This document shows, one piece after another, positions 51,435 through 59,448 of a stretch of 64,000 nt of DNA; the first letter of the stretch is position 1; the number at the start of each line of letters is the position of its first letter. The DNA lies in the NCBI RefSeq assembly GCF_040645615.1, contig NZ_JBEYYO010000022.1, forward strand, positions 36,023-100,022, written 5' to 3'. Position numbers and translations under genes: made by a program. The notes under the pieces are model-generated. The model was not told where the DNA came from. It searched no databases and worked only from the letters and a program-made list of their open reading frames with translations. Source of the DNA: Glycomyces sp040645615 (GTDB taxonomy: Bacteria; Actinomycetota; Actinomycetes; Mycobacteriales; Micromonosporaceae).

Positions 51435-52318
51435 AGACTCCAGGCCCCGTTGGTGTTCAACAGGATCGAATAGACCGAATCGGTCGCGGTGACGAAGAGC
51501 CGGTTGCGCTTCGGGCCGCCGAAGACCAGATTGGACACCGCGGGCTGCGGAACGTGGAGGGTCGCCAGGAGCGAGCCGTCGGGATCGAAGCAGTACACGT
51601 TCTCGGCGGCCGCCCACACGCGGCCCTCCACGTCCACGCGCAGGCCGTCGAAGTTCCCCGCGGGCACCTCGGCGAACACCTCGCCGCCCGAGAGCGAACC
51701 GTCCCGGGCGTCGAAGCGCCGCAGGTGGCCGCCGCGCGTGTCGGCGATGTAGAGCACCGACTCGTCGGGGGAGAACGCGAGCCCGTTGGGCCGCTCGAAA
51801 TCGTCCGCGACCCGCGCGACCTCGCCCGAGGGGTCGACCCGGTACACGTGGCACCCGTCGATCTCCTGCTCGGCCCGGTGGCCCTCGTAGTCGCTGGTGA
51901 TCCCGTACGGCGGGTCGGTGAACCAGACCGCGCCGTCCTTCGAGACCACCGCGTCGTTGGGGCTGTTGAGCCGCAGGCCCTTCCAGCGGTCGGCGACCAC
52001 AGTGGTCGAACCGTCGAACTCGACCCGGGTGACGCTGCGCGATCCCTGCTCGCACGAGATGAGCCGTCCCTGCCGGTCGAGCGTGTGCCCGTTCGCGTAC
52101 CGCGCGGGCGAGGCGAAGACGCTCACCGACCCGTCGGTCTCGTCCCAGCGCATCACCCGGTCGTTGGGGATGTCGCTGAACAGCAGGTACTTCCCCGAAG
52201 GCACGTACACCGGGCCCTCGGTCCACCTCCCGTCCGAGAACAGGCATTCGAGATGGTCGTCGCCCGCGACCGCGAACCGGGCGTCGTGGACTTCGAACTT
52301 CGCATGGGTCTTGTGCAT
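51431..52318 (-). CDS. SMP-30/gluconolactonase family protein
   Basis: A 295-residue six-bladed beta-propeller lactonase. The metal ligands expected for the family appear as Glu in TEGPVYVPSG, Asn in LNSPNDAV, Asn in FERPNGLAFSPDE and Asp in YIADTRGGH. It likely hydrolyses a sugar or other lactone. AGGAGGG lies 4-5 nt before ATG 52318. The S41 protease frame from upstream runs 166 nt into this gene in another frame. Its stop overlaps that of arsR on the other strand. Confidence 0.9.
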   Translation of the reverse strand: MHKTHAKFEVHDARFAVAGDDHLECLFSDGRWTEGPVYVPSGKYLLFSDIPNDRVMRWDETDGSVSVFASPARYANGHTLDRQGRLISCEQGSRSVTRVEFDGSTTVVADRWKGLRLNSPNDAVVSKDGAVWFTDPPYGITSDYEGHRAEQEIDGCHVYRVDPSGEVARVADDFERPNGLAFSPDESVLYIADTRGGHLRRFDARDGSLSGGEVFAEVPAGNFDGLRVDVEGRVWAAAENVYCFDPDGSLLATLHVPQPAVSNLVFGGPKRNRLFVTATDSVYSILLNTNGAWSL

Positions 52319-53304
52319 CGGGCCCTCCTGAGGATCGCCTCCGACCCTAACCCCAGCACACTGACGGCCTCGGCGGCGATGTGCTGGCGCATCCCGTCGA
52401 AGCCGAGCTCCATGACCGCTTCGAGCGCGCGCCGATGGGCCTCGGCCAGCGCGTCGTCGGCCGCGACCTCCACATCGGGCACGACCCCGACGCCTTCCCA
52501 GTTCCGGCCCGAGATCGGGCTCACCGAACGCGCGGTGGGGATCGTCACCTCCAGGTGCGTGTCGACCTTGAAGCCCTCGCGCGGATGCGCGCCGCCGCGG
52601 GTCTGCTCGCCGACCACGACGGCCCGGCCGCGCTCCTGGAGGTCGAAGCTGAGCGCCTCGCCGCCGGAGAACGTGGTCGCGCTGGTGAGCACCCACATCG
52701 GTTTGGTCCCACCGAACTTGGGCCCGGGCACGTGCGCGGTCCAGTTCTGGACGAAGTCCTCGGGATGGCGTTTGGCCATGCCGGACAACTGGACCGGCTC
52801 GTCGCCGGTGAAGTAGCTATACGCCAGGTTGACCATCGTCGGGTCGCCGCCGACGCAGTCGCGCAGGTCCAGGATCAGCGCGTCGGTCGAGGCGAGCAGG
52901 TGCATCGCCGCGATGACCTTCTCCCCGGCGACCGCGGGCGGGAACAGCAGCGGCGCGATCGACAGCAGCCCGACGTTCCCGGGCAGCCGCTGCGCGTTCG
53001 CGACCCCGCCGCAGGTCAGGTCGCTCCATTCGGCCATCTGGCGCATCTGGGTGGCCTCGTCGTCGTGGGTCTCGCTGAGCGGCGACTCGCTGTATTTGAG
53101 CCGCAGGTGCAGGTCGCCGTTCACCGCTTGCAGATCGGGGGTCACCAGCGCGGCGAGGCGCAGCTGGTCGGCCCCGGCGTAGCGGCCCTCGGTCTCGCGG
53201 GCGAGCAGGAGCGCGCCGAGCTCGGCGGCGACCTCGGGAAAGATGTAGTGCCGGTCGAGCAGCTCGACGATCCGCGGGATCACGGTGGCGGCGGCGTTGG
53301 GCAT
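52153..53304 (-). CDS. S41 family peptidase, probably with altered 3' end
   Basis: A 383-residue protein as it stands. The N-terminal helical domain (VIPRIVELLDRHYIFPEVAAELG) and the S41 core (LILDLRDCVGGDPTMVNLAYSYF, VLTSATTFSGGEALSFDLQE with catalytic Ser, VVGEQTRGGAHPRE with Glu/His region) resemble the tail-specific/IRBP-type interphotoreceptor peptidases. Core homology ends near residue 325; about 55 residues of low-complexity Arg/Ser/Thr-rich sequence follow, which is really the SMP-30 coding sequence read in another frame. A frameshift may have removed the native stop near 52345. GGAGGAA precedes ATG 53304. Divergent from an ArsR-like gene. Confidence 0.8.
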   Translation of the reverse strand: MPNAAATVIPRIVELLDRHYIFPEVAAELGALLLARETEGRYAGADQLRLAALVTPDLQAVNGDLHLRLKYSESPLSETHDDEATQMRQMAEWSDLTCGGVANAQRLPGNVGLLSIAPLLFPPAVAGEKVIAAMHLLASTDALILDLRDCVGGDPTMVNLAYSYFTGDEPVQLSGMAKRHPEDFVQNWTAHVPGPKFGGTKPMWVLTSATTFSGGEALSFDLQERGRAVVVGEQTRGGAHPREGFKVDTHLEVTIPTARSVSPISGRNWEGVGVVPDVEVAADDALAEAHRRALEAVMELGFDGMRQHIAAEAVSVLGLGSEAILRRARCTRPMRSSKSTTPGSRSRATTISNACSRTGGGPRARCTCLRGSTCCSATSPTTG

Positions 53305-53353
53305 GGCTTCCTCCAAGAGGTGGCGGGGTTCTGGCAAGAAGTGAACCACCGAT

Positions 53354-53382
53354 TTGACAAAGAGTCCAGTTTTTTGGACACT
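53354..53382 (+). promoter_or_regulatory. Promoter and operator of ArsR-like gene
   Basis: TTGACA (53354-53359), 17-bp spacer, GACACT (53377-53382), 6 nt before ATG 53389, so leaderless. An inverted repeat GTCCA-GTTTTT-TGGAC (53364-53368 with 53375-53379) lies in the spacer and -10 box, where a bound repressor would block polymerase. The S41 gene starts 50 nt to the left and may share the control. Confidence 0.65.
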
Positions 53383-53388
53383 TAATTC

Positions 53389-53868
53389 ATGACCGACGAC
53401 GACCTGACCGTCACCACCGCGCAGCAGTACCGCGCCCTCGGCCACCCGGTCCGCCACCGCCTCCTCTTCGCCCTCGGCCGCGAGCCCGCGACCCTCAGCG
53501 GCCTCGCCGCCGACCTCGGGCTCAGCAAAGGCAGCGTCGGCCACCACCTGAAGATCCTCAAAGAGGCCGGCCTGGTGCGCCTCGACCACGCCCGCCAGGT
53601 CAGAGGCGGCACCGAGCAGTACTTCAGGCGCTCCTTCGAGCGATTGAAGTACGACACCGGCACCGACGCCACCAAGGCCGCGCTGGCGGCCGTGGCCGAC
53701 GACATCGCCGCCGCCGAACCCGACCCGCTGCTCCTCCTGCGCAACGTCCGCCTCACCGAAGACCAGGCCCGGCGCCTGCGCGACCTCCTCGAGGAGACCG
53801 TCCACGACCTCGAAGACACCCCGGGCGAGGCCCGCTACGGCGTCCTCGTGGGCCTCTACCGGCCTTGA
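53389..53868 (+). CDS. ArsR-like winged-helix regulator
   Basis: A 159-residue regulator: QYRALGHPVRHRLLFALGREPATLSGLAADLGLSKGSVGHHLKILKEAGLV is an ArsR/HTH_20-type winged helix with recognition helix SKGSVGHHLKIL, followed by a C-terminal ligand or dimer domain of about 80 residues. No metal-binding Cys or His cluster. It diverges from the S41 peptidase, and a palindrome overlaps its own promoter, which points to autorepression and joint control of the protease. Confidence 0.88.
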   Translation: MTDDDLTVTTAQQYRALGHPVRHRLLFALGREPATLSGLAADLGLSKGSVGHHLKILKEAGLVRLDHARQVRGGTEQYFRRSFERLKYDTGTDATKAALAAVADDIAAAEPDPLLLLRNVRLTEDQARRLRDLLEETVHDLEDTPGEARYGVLVGLYRP

Positions 53869-53971
53869 CCTGAAGTGACGGTTGACTACCCTCCGTTCCG
53901 GCTGCGATACTCGGCGACTGGTCTTCCCTACACAAGGCCGCCGTTCGGCGAGCCCGGAACGAGGCGATGGC

Positions 53972-55111
53972 ATGGCCACCATTGAGGAGCACCGCGAGGA
54001 ATGGTTCAAGATCCTCGACGGCTACCCCGACCACGAGAAGCCCGACCCCGAAGACCGTCTCGCGGTGGAGACCTCCTGCTCGGGGTTCCTCGGCAACATG
54101 TGGACCCGCGCCTCCATCCCTGAGGTGCAAGGGGTCTCGCTGCCGGAGCTGGAGATGGTGTTCATCCAGTACTACCTCCGGCGGGCCGACGCGTTCGGCG
54201 CGGCGATGCTCGCGGCCATGACCGAGCTGGCCGACGCGCCGGGGGGCCGCCGGGCCGCGTCCAAGGCCGTCGAGCGCCTCAAGGGACTCGGCGTCCCCGT
54301 GCCCTCCTGGCACGGCGAGGAGCTGACCCTCGGCGAGTGCTGGAAGGCGGGCGACCACTACGGGGACCAGCTCACGTTCTTCTGCTCGTTCCACGCCCCC
54401 AGCGGCGACCACGCGCTGTCCTACACCGTCGACTACTCCGAGTACCACTTCGACATGGTCGTGGACTGCGACGCGACCGACCGGATCGAGCGGCTCCTCG
54501 AACTCCACCGCGACCGCAACGCGAAGTTCCCCGACCGGCTGTTCGTCCCCGTCCAGGCCGAACCGGCCGAGCTGGGCCCCGGCACCCGCCGCTCCCTCCA
54601 GGACTGGGACATCTTCTGCGTCGAGGGCGACCCGACCCGCCTGGCCCCGCGCTACCTGATGCTGCGCGAGCTGTGGAAGGCCCGCATGCGCCTGCTCCCG
54701 CAGGTCGAGCCCGAGGAGATCAGCAAGCCCTCCGACGACGAGCTGTCGATGTTCGCCTCCGGTTTCGTGGGCCACGTCCTCGGCGAGATCCACTTGAGCG
54801 AACCCCACTTCGAGGCCATCCAGGAGCTGTGCTGGTTCCACGGCATCAACGGCCCCAAGGTCAGCCCCACCCGCGCGTTCGTGTTCCTGGAGCGCTACCT
54901 GCCCTCCAAGTACGAGCCGGGCGACCCGGTCGTGGAGGCCGTGGGCCAGCTCTACCTGCCGTTCCTGCGCTGGGCCGCCTCGGCCACCGATCTTCGCCCC
55001 GAGGCCTGGCCCTACTTCAAGCACAAGACCGAGAAGCTCTTGAGCAAGTACCCGAACTGGACCGCGAAGGATCCCGACAGCGCCCGCATCCCAAGGCCGC
55101 GTTCCCTTTGA
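53972..55111 (+). CDS. Hypothetical cytoplasmic protein
   Basis: A 379-residue acidic protein, mostly alpha-helical by composition, with a central stretch LTFFCSFHAPSGDHALSYTVDYSEYHFDMVVDC and a C-terminal helical half ending in a basic tail. No signal peptide, membrane segment or catalytic motif is seen, and I do not recognise the family. ATG 53972 is chosen over upstream in-frame starts because conserved-looking sequence begins there and GGAACGAGG lies before it. It ends 3 nt before the stop of the opposite AraC gene. Codon use fits a real gene. Confidence 0.78.
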   Translation: MATIEEHREEWFKILDGYPDHEKPDPEDRLAVETSCSGFLGNMWTRASIPEVQGVSLPELEMVFIQYYLRRADAFGAAMLAAMTELADAPGGRRAASKAVERLKGLGVPVPSWHGEELTLGECWKAGDHYGDQLTFFCSFHAPSGDHALSYTVDYSEYHFDMVVDCDATDRIERLLELHRDRNAKFPDRLFVPVQAEPAELGPGTRRSLQDWDIFCVEGDPTRLAPRYLMLRELWKARMRLLPQVEPEEISKPSDDELSMFASGFVGHVLGEIHLSEPHFEAIQELCWFHGINGPKVSPTRAFVFLERYLPSKYEPGDPVVEAVGQLYLPFLRWAASATDLRPEAWPYFKHKTEKLLSKYPNWTAKDPDSARIPRPRSL

Positions 55112-55114
55112 GGC

Positions 55115-55927
55115 TCAAACGGGCCACGCCACGTCGTCGATCGCGAGCCACGGCGCCCGCGCCAGCGCGGTCGGGGTCAGGCCCGTGAACGCCTTGACCT
55201 CGCGGTGCAGGTGCGACTGGTCGGCGTAGCCGGTTGCGGCCGCGACTTCGGCTGCGCCGCGGCCCGAGGCGAGACGGTGCGCGGCGTGGTCGAACCGCAC
55301 CAGCCGAGCGGCGCGCTTGGGGGAGATGCCGAGTTGGGACCTGAAGCGCGACCACAGTCGTTTGCGGCTCCACCCGGTCTCGCCCGCGAGGTCGTCGACG
55401 CGGACCCGCCCGCGCGCGGCGAGGGTCCGCCGCCAGGCATGGGCCACTTCGGGATCGACCGTTCGGTGCTCCAGCCTGCGGCCGACGGCCTCGGTCGCGA
55501 TCGCGAACCGCTCGTCCCAGGAAGCGCCGGCGCGCAACCGGTCTTCGAGGCGTTCGGCCTCGCGGCCCCACAGGTCCGCGAGCGGCACGAGCCCGAGTTC
55601 GGCCCGCGTCCCGAGCACCGCCGCGGCGGCGACGGGCCCGAGCCGGATCTGGAGGCACGCCCCGGCCCGCCGGGCGGTGGCCCGGAGCGCGCCGGGGTCG
55701 AGCCCGACGACCACGCTGCCTCTTTCGCGCCTGCCGCCCGCGTCGTAGTCGATGCCTTCGCCGAGTTCGACGAGCAGCGTGACGGAGGGGTGCGCGATCA
55801 TGGCCATGTCGACCGATGCCGGTGCGCGGTAGGCGAACCCGGCCATCCGAAGCCCCGGCACCCGAACCGGCCGGGCCGGGACGGCGACGTCCGCCCACGA
55901 CCAGTCGAACGGCGTCCCGGCACTCAT
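55115..55927 (-). CDS. AraC family transcriptional regulator
   Basis: A 270-residue regulator. The N-terminal half is a ligand/dimer domain beginning GTPFDWSWADVAVP; residues about 165-260 hold two helix-turn-helix motifs (RVRVDDLAGETGWSRKRLWSRFRSQLG and GAAEVAAATGYADQSHLHREVKAFTGLTP), the AraC/XylS signature. It is followed downstream in the leftward direction by the hypothetical gene's 3' end and is preceded by an alpha/beta hydrolase gene 24 nt away, so these two leftward genes may form a unit. Confidence 0.93.
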   Translation of the reverse strand: MSAGTPFDWSWADVAVPARPVRVPGLRMAGFAYRAPASVDMAMIAHPSVTLLVELGEGIDYDAGGRRERGSVVVGLDPGALRATARRAGACLQIRLGPVAAAAVLGTRAELGLVPLADLWGREAERLEDRLRAGASWDERFAIATEAVGRRLEHRTVDPEVAHAWRRTLAARGRVRVDDLAGETGWSRKRLWSRFRSQLGISPKRAARLVRFDHAAHRLASGRGAAEVAAATGYADQSHLHREVKAFTGLTPTALARAPWLAIDDVAWPV

Positions 55928-55951
55928 GCGGCCGAGTCTACGCCCGGGCCG

Positions 55952-56749
55952 TCACCTCGCCGTGAATTCGAGCAGCAGTTCGCTTGCGGCCCCAGGTGAT
56001 TCGAGGAGTGGGAGATGTCCCACGCCCGACAGCACTTTGATTTGCGCGCCCGGCACTGCCTCGTACTGGCGCACCGAGGACGGCTCCCAGCGAGGGTCGG
56101 CGTCGCCGAAGATCGCCAGGACCGGCACGTCGAGTGCGGCCAGCCGCTCGGGCACGCTCCGCTCCTTGAGGTACGCGAGGTTCCCGCTCGACACCTTCCG
56201 GAAGGTGCGGTACGTGATCGCCTTGACCCCCGCGATCAGTTCGTCCGGCAGGTCCACCGGGCGAGCGGCCACCGCGCTGATCCCGCGTCGGATCATCGCG
56301 TCCGACCGGATCGACCACAGCAGCGGACCGAAAGGCGGGCCCAGCAGGGCTCTGAGGATCGGCGGTTCCGGAAGGAGCGCATCGACACTCGGGCCGGTGC
56401 TCATCAGCGTCAACGAGCGCACGAGGTCGGGGCGGTGCTCGGCGAGCGCGGTGAGGACGTACCCGCCGCTGGAGTGCCCGGCGGCGCAGACCGCGCCGAG
56501 GCCGAGACCGTCGATGACCGCCGCGAGCCTGCGCGCCTGCTCCGGCACGTCGTACGAAGGCGCGGGCGGGGAGTGGCCGCAGCCGGGCAGGTCGACCCGG
56601 ATCACGCGGTGGCGCTCGGCCAGGGCCGGGACCATCGGAGCCCAGGTGTCGCCGGAGGCCCCCGATCCGTGGACGAGCAGCAGCGGCGGCGCCTCCGGTG
56701 GGCCGCTGCCGACCACGTGCATCCCGTGCGGACTGTCGTTCTCGCTCAT
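55952..56749 (-). CDS. Alpha/beta-fold hydrolase
   Basis: A 265-residue hydrolase. Oxyanion HG is in LVHGSGASG, the nucleophile is Ser93 in GHSSGG, the acid is the Asp in FGDADPRW and the base the His in GVGHLPLLES. The length is close to that of small esterases and C-C hydrolases. No signal peptide. It is 24 nt upstream of the AraC gene in the same direction and could be co-transcribed. Substrate unknown. Confidence 0.9.
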   Translation of the reverse strand: MSENDSPHGMHVVGSGPPEAPPLLLVHGSGASGDTWAPMVPALAERHRVIRVDLPGCGHSPPAPSYDVPEQARRLAAVIDGLGLGAVCAAGHSSGGYVLTALAEHRPDLVRSLTLMSTGPSVDALLPEPPILRALLGPPFGPLLWSIRSDAMIRRGISAVAARPVDLPDELIAGVKAITYRTFRKVSSGNLAYLKERSVPERLAALDVPVLAIFGDADPRWEPSSVRQYEAVPGAQIKVLSGVGHLPLLESPGAASELLLEFTAR

Positions 56750-56798
56750 GGGGAAATGGTGCGCCCCAGGTCGGCCCGCGTCTTGTACGAATGTCGCT

Positions 56799-56826
56799 GA
56801 GGCGGGCCGCCGCAGCGGCCCGCCTC
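56799..56826 (-). terminator. Terminator after exporter system 2
   Basis: A perfect 12-bp stem (56799-56810 with 56815-56826), CGCA loop, about 22 nt after the permease stop. No T tract. Confidence 0.75.
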
Positions 56827-56848
56827 CGGGTGTTTCCTGGTATGGCTT

Positions 56849-57634
56849 CTAGCGCTTGTTGAAGCGCTTCTTGGCGACCACGTAACCGAGCAGCGCGAAC
56901 GCCAGCGCCCACGCGACCGTCAGGACCAGGTCCGCCGTCCCGACTTCGGTCCCGGACAGGAGCGCCCGCACGACCTCGATGAAGGGGGTGAACGGCTGGT
57001 AGTCCGCGAAGTACCGCATCGCGGTCGGCATCGACTCGGTCGGGACGAACGCCGAACCGAGGAACGGCAGGAGCAGCAACGGCATCGGAGTGTTCGAGGC
57101 CTCCTCGACCGACTTCGCGGTCATGCCCAGGCCCACGGTCAGCCAGGCGAGGCCGAAGGCGATCAGCAGCAGGACCCCGGCCAGGCCCAGCCAGCCGAGC
57201 GGGCCGGTCTCGGCGCGGAAGCCGAGCGCGAACGCGACGAGCAGGAGCACCGCCACGGACAGGAGCGACTGGAGCACCGAGGCGATCACGTGCCCGGTGA
57301 GCACCGAGACCCGCGCGATCGACATCGTGCGGAACCGGTCGATGATGCCCTGCGTCATGTCCATCGCGACGCTGATCGAGGTGCCCTGGACTGCGGCCAC
57401 GATCGCCATGAGGACCATGCCCGGCGTCAGGTAGGTCAGGTACGCGTCGCGCCCGCCGGTGGGGCCGCCGAGGCCGTCGCCGAGCGTGCCGCCGAAGACG
57501 AACACGAACAGCAGCAGGAAGACCACCGGCATGCCCACGAGCATCACGGTCAGGGAGGGGTACCGCAGCATGTGCTTGAGCTGGCGGCGCAGCATGGTCG
57601 AAGTGTCGGAAACGCTGTAGGCGATGGTGCTCAT
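56849..57634 (-). CDS. ABC-2 type transporter permease (DrrB-like, system 2)
   Basis: A 261-residue permease with six hydrophobic segments and the DrrB-type motif region GSAFVPTESMPTAMRYFADYQPFTPFIEVVRALL; RFRTMSIARVSVL is the intracellular coupling helix. Starts at ATG 57634, 36 nt after the ATPase stop, unlike system 1 where the genes overlap. A TATACGTAT sequence lies in that gap. The C-terminus ends in a basic tail. Substrate unknown; the linked EXLDI protein suggests a dedicated stress or lipid-export role. Confidence 0.92.
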   Translation of the reverse strand: MSTIAYSVSDTSTMLRRQLKHMLRYPSLTVMLVGMPVVFLLLFVFVFGGTLGDGLGGPTGGRDAYLTYLTPGMVLMAIVAAVQGTSISVAMDMTQGIIDRFRTMSIARVSVLTGHVIASVLQSLLSVAVLLLVAFALGFRAETGPLGWLGLAGVLLLIAFGLAWLTVGLGMTAKSVEEASNTPMPLLLLPFLGSAFVPTESMPTAMRYFADYQPFTPFIEVVRALLSGTEVGTADLVLTVAWALAFALLGYVVAKKRFNKR

Positions 57635-57648
57635 CGGAGTGCTCTCTC

Positions 57649-57657
57649 TATACGTAT
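57649..57657. promoter_or_regulatory. TATACGTAT site between ATPase and permease genes
   Basis: TATACGTAT at 57649-57657 followed by GGGTATGCG. The same core is repeated upstream of the EXLDI gene at 59322-59350, so this may be an internal binding site of the EXLDI protein. Confidence 0.45.
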
Positions 57658-57670
57658 GGGTATGCGTGGC

Positions 57671-58615
57671 TCAGGCGGCGGTCTCGGCCCGGCCGGTGAG
57701 CGCCAGGAACACGTCGTCGAGGTCGGGGGTGTGGACGGTGAACTCGTCCACTTCGACCCGCTCGCGGTCGAGCGTGTCGAGGATCCGGCGCAGCGAGTCC
57801 ACCGACGCGTCGGAGGGCACCTGCACCGTCAGCTGCTCGGCGTCGAAGGCGCTGGCGCCCAGCACCTTCGCGGCGTGCTCGACTTGACCCGCGCGGCGCA
57901 GGCGCAGGCCCACGTGCCCGCCGGGGATCATGCGCTTGAGCTGCTCGGGCGTGCCCTCGGCCACGACCTTGCCGCCGTCGAGGACCGCGATCCGGTCGGC
58001 CAGCTCATCAGCCTCCTCCAAGTACTGCGTGGTCAGGAAGACCGTGGTGCCGCCCTTGACGAGCTCGCGGATGATCGCCCACATGGTGCGGCGGCTGCGC
58101 GGGTCCAGGCCCGTGGTGGGCTCGTCGAGGAAGATCACTCGCGGGTCGCCCATGAGGCACATCGCGATGTCGAGGCGGCGCTTCATGCCGCCCGAATACG
58201 TGGCCGGGGTGCGCTTCGCGGCGTCGACGAGGTCGAACCGCTCCAGCAGCTCCTCGCTCCGCCGCCGCGTCTCCTGCTTCCCCAGGTGGTTGAGGCGGCC
58301 CATGAGGTGCAGGTTCTCGCGGCCGGTGAGCAGGTCGTCCACGGCCGCGAACTGGCCGGTCACGCCGATGCGCCCTCGGACCTCGTCGGCTTGGTGCGCG
58401 ACGTCGCCGCCGCCGACGAACGCCTCGCCGGCGCCTGCCGGGATCAGGGTCGACAGGATGTTGACGGTGGTGGTCTTGCCCGCGCCGTTGGGCCCGAGCA
58501 GGGAGAAGATCGTGCCTTCGGGGACGGCGATGTCGACGCCCTTGAGGACCTCGGTCTCGCCGTAGGACTTGACGAGGCCGCGGGCCTCGATCGCCAGGGG
58601 CTTGGTGGTGTCCAT
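57671..58615 (-). CDS. ABC transporter ATP-binding protein (DrrA-like, system 2)
   Basis: A 314-residue ATPase: Walker A GPNGAGKTT, signature YSGGMKRRLDIA, Walker B VIFLDEPTTGLD, switch TTQYLEEADELAD, and the DrrA C-terminal domain ending TPDLDDVFLALTG. It is clearly related to the system 1 ATPase at 46.6 kb but differs enough to be an old duplication. GAGAAGGAA lies just before the ATG. The gap of about 150 nt to the EXLDI gene upstream has no clear terminator, so both may share a transcript. Confidence 0.94.
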   Translation of the reverse strand: MDTTKPLAIEARGLVKSYGETEVLKGVDIAVPEGTIFSLLGPNGAGKTTTVNILSTLIPAGAGEAFVGGGDVAHQADEVRGRIGVTGQFAAVDDLLTGRENLHLMGRLNHLGKQETRRRSEELLERFDLVDAAKRTPATYSGGMKRRLDIAMCLMGDPRVIFLDEPTTGLDPRSRRTMWAIIRELVKGGTTVFLTTQYLEEADELADRIAVLDGGKVVAEGTPEQLKRMIPGGHVGLRLRRAGQVEHAAKVLGASAFDAEQLTVQVPSDASVDSLRRILDTLDRERVEVDEFTVHTPDLDDVFLALTGRAETAA

Positions 58616-58766
58616 GGTTCCTTCTCAGAGGTAAATGTGCATTGTGGACAGTCGGAGGGCAGGCTCCGCCCCCGCTGCTCAGTGGGTGTTTCAGTGCATA
58701 CCGCCCGGGGCCTTGACCAGGGCAGCGTCGATCAGCGGCCTGCGGCCGCGAGTTCGCTTGCGGTGC

Positions 58767-59285
58767 TTAGATGTCGAGGTCCAGGACCGCTGGGGCCTCG
58801 GTGTTCCCGGCGATCATGTCGTAGAGCTGGGCCGGGATCTTCTCCTTGAGCTGCGCGAGCGTCTCGACCACTTCGAGCGTGGCCTCGCCGGTGTCGAGCG
58901 AATAGCTCTGCTCGCCGAGCCCGAGCATCTTGCGCCAGCCGGTCTCGTTCGTCAGGTGCACGTAGTCGGGGGTGCGCTCGATGTGGAGGGCGAACTTCCC
59001 GGTGCGCGTGCGGTAGACGCGGTAGATCACGGCCTTCTTGTCGTTGCTCCAGACGTGCTCGCCCAACTGGACGCCCATGAAGCGCTGGCGCTGCCGCTGG
59101 CCGCCGGGGCCCTTGCCGACGCGGACGGTGATCTCCTTGTAGCCCTCCAGCAGGCCTTCCTCGGCGTCCACGTAGCGCTTGAGCGCCTTGGCGATCGCTT
59201 TCGACAGGTTCCCCCCGGCCAGCTCCTGGGCCCTGGTGTAGAGCGGCAGGTCGCTGTCGGAGACGTAGATCGTCTTATTGGGCAT
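58767..59285 (-). CDS. EXLDI family protein, ribbon-helix-helix-like
   Basis: A 172-residue protein starting PNKTIYVSDSDLPLYTRAQELAGGNLSKAIAKALKRYV, which reads like a ribbon-helix-helix DNA-binding unit (beta strand KTIYVS, then two helices). The C-terminal half is a mixed alpha/beta domain ending in ...VLDLDI. The opening and ending match the actinobacterial 'EXLDI' family of unknown function, usually found beside ABC transporters, as here. The TACGTATA palindromes immediately upstream are natural operator candidates for an RHH repressor. That it represses the exporter is inference. Confidence 0.8.
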   Translation of the reverse strand: MPNKTIYVSDSDLPLYTRAQELAGGNLSKAIAKALKRYVDAEEGLLEGYKEITVRVGKGPGGQRQRQRFMGVQLGEHVWSNDKKAVIYRVYRTRTGKFALHIERTPDYVHLTNETGWRKMLGLGEQSYSLDTGEATLEVVETLAQLKEKIPAQLYDMIAGNTEAPAVLDLDI

Positions 59286-59321
59286 GGCGGCATCCTAACC
59301 TCCCCTCACGGTTCGCTCTCG

Positions 59322-59350
59322 GTATACGTAGAGACTATACGTATACGTAC
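59322..59350. promoter_or_regulatory. TACGTATA palindrome array upstream of EXLDI gene
   Basis: GTATACGTA at 59322-59330 and TATACGTATACGTAC at 59336-59350; the latter holds the perfect 12-bp palindrome TACGTATACGTA (59338-59349). Reading leftward, a TATAGT -10-like box (59339-59334) overlaps the array. Repeated 5'-TACGTA-3' cores fit binding by a ribbon-helix-helix dimer array. Confidence 0.6.
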
Positions 59351-59394
59351 AAGCATGCAAGCCCGAAACCCCGATTTCCCTCCGAGACGGCGAA

Positions 59395-59426
59395 AGGCGG
59401 CCCCGCGGTGTTCCGCGGGGCCGCCT
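59395..59426 (-). terminator. Terminator after SpoOM-like gene
   Basis: A perfect 14-bp stem (59395-59408 with 59413-59426), TGTT loop, 22 nt after the stop in the leftward direction; TTTCG follows on that strand. Confidence 0.85.
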
Positions 59427-59448
59427 ACTCGAAGGCTTTGAGCTGCGC

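Noticed and set aside
58767..59285. EXLDI protein as antitoxin of a toxin-antitoxin pair
   Set aside because: The RHH-like N-terminus is compatible, but no small toxin gene is adjacent; the partners are ABC transporter genes.
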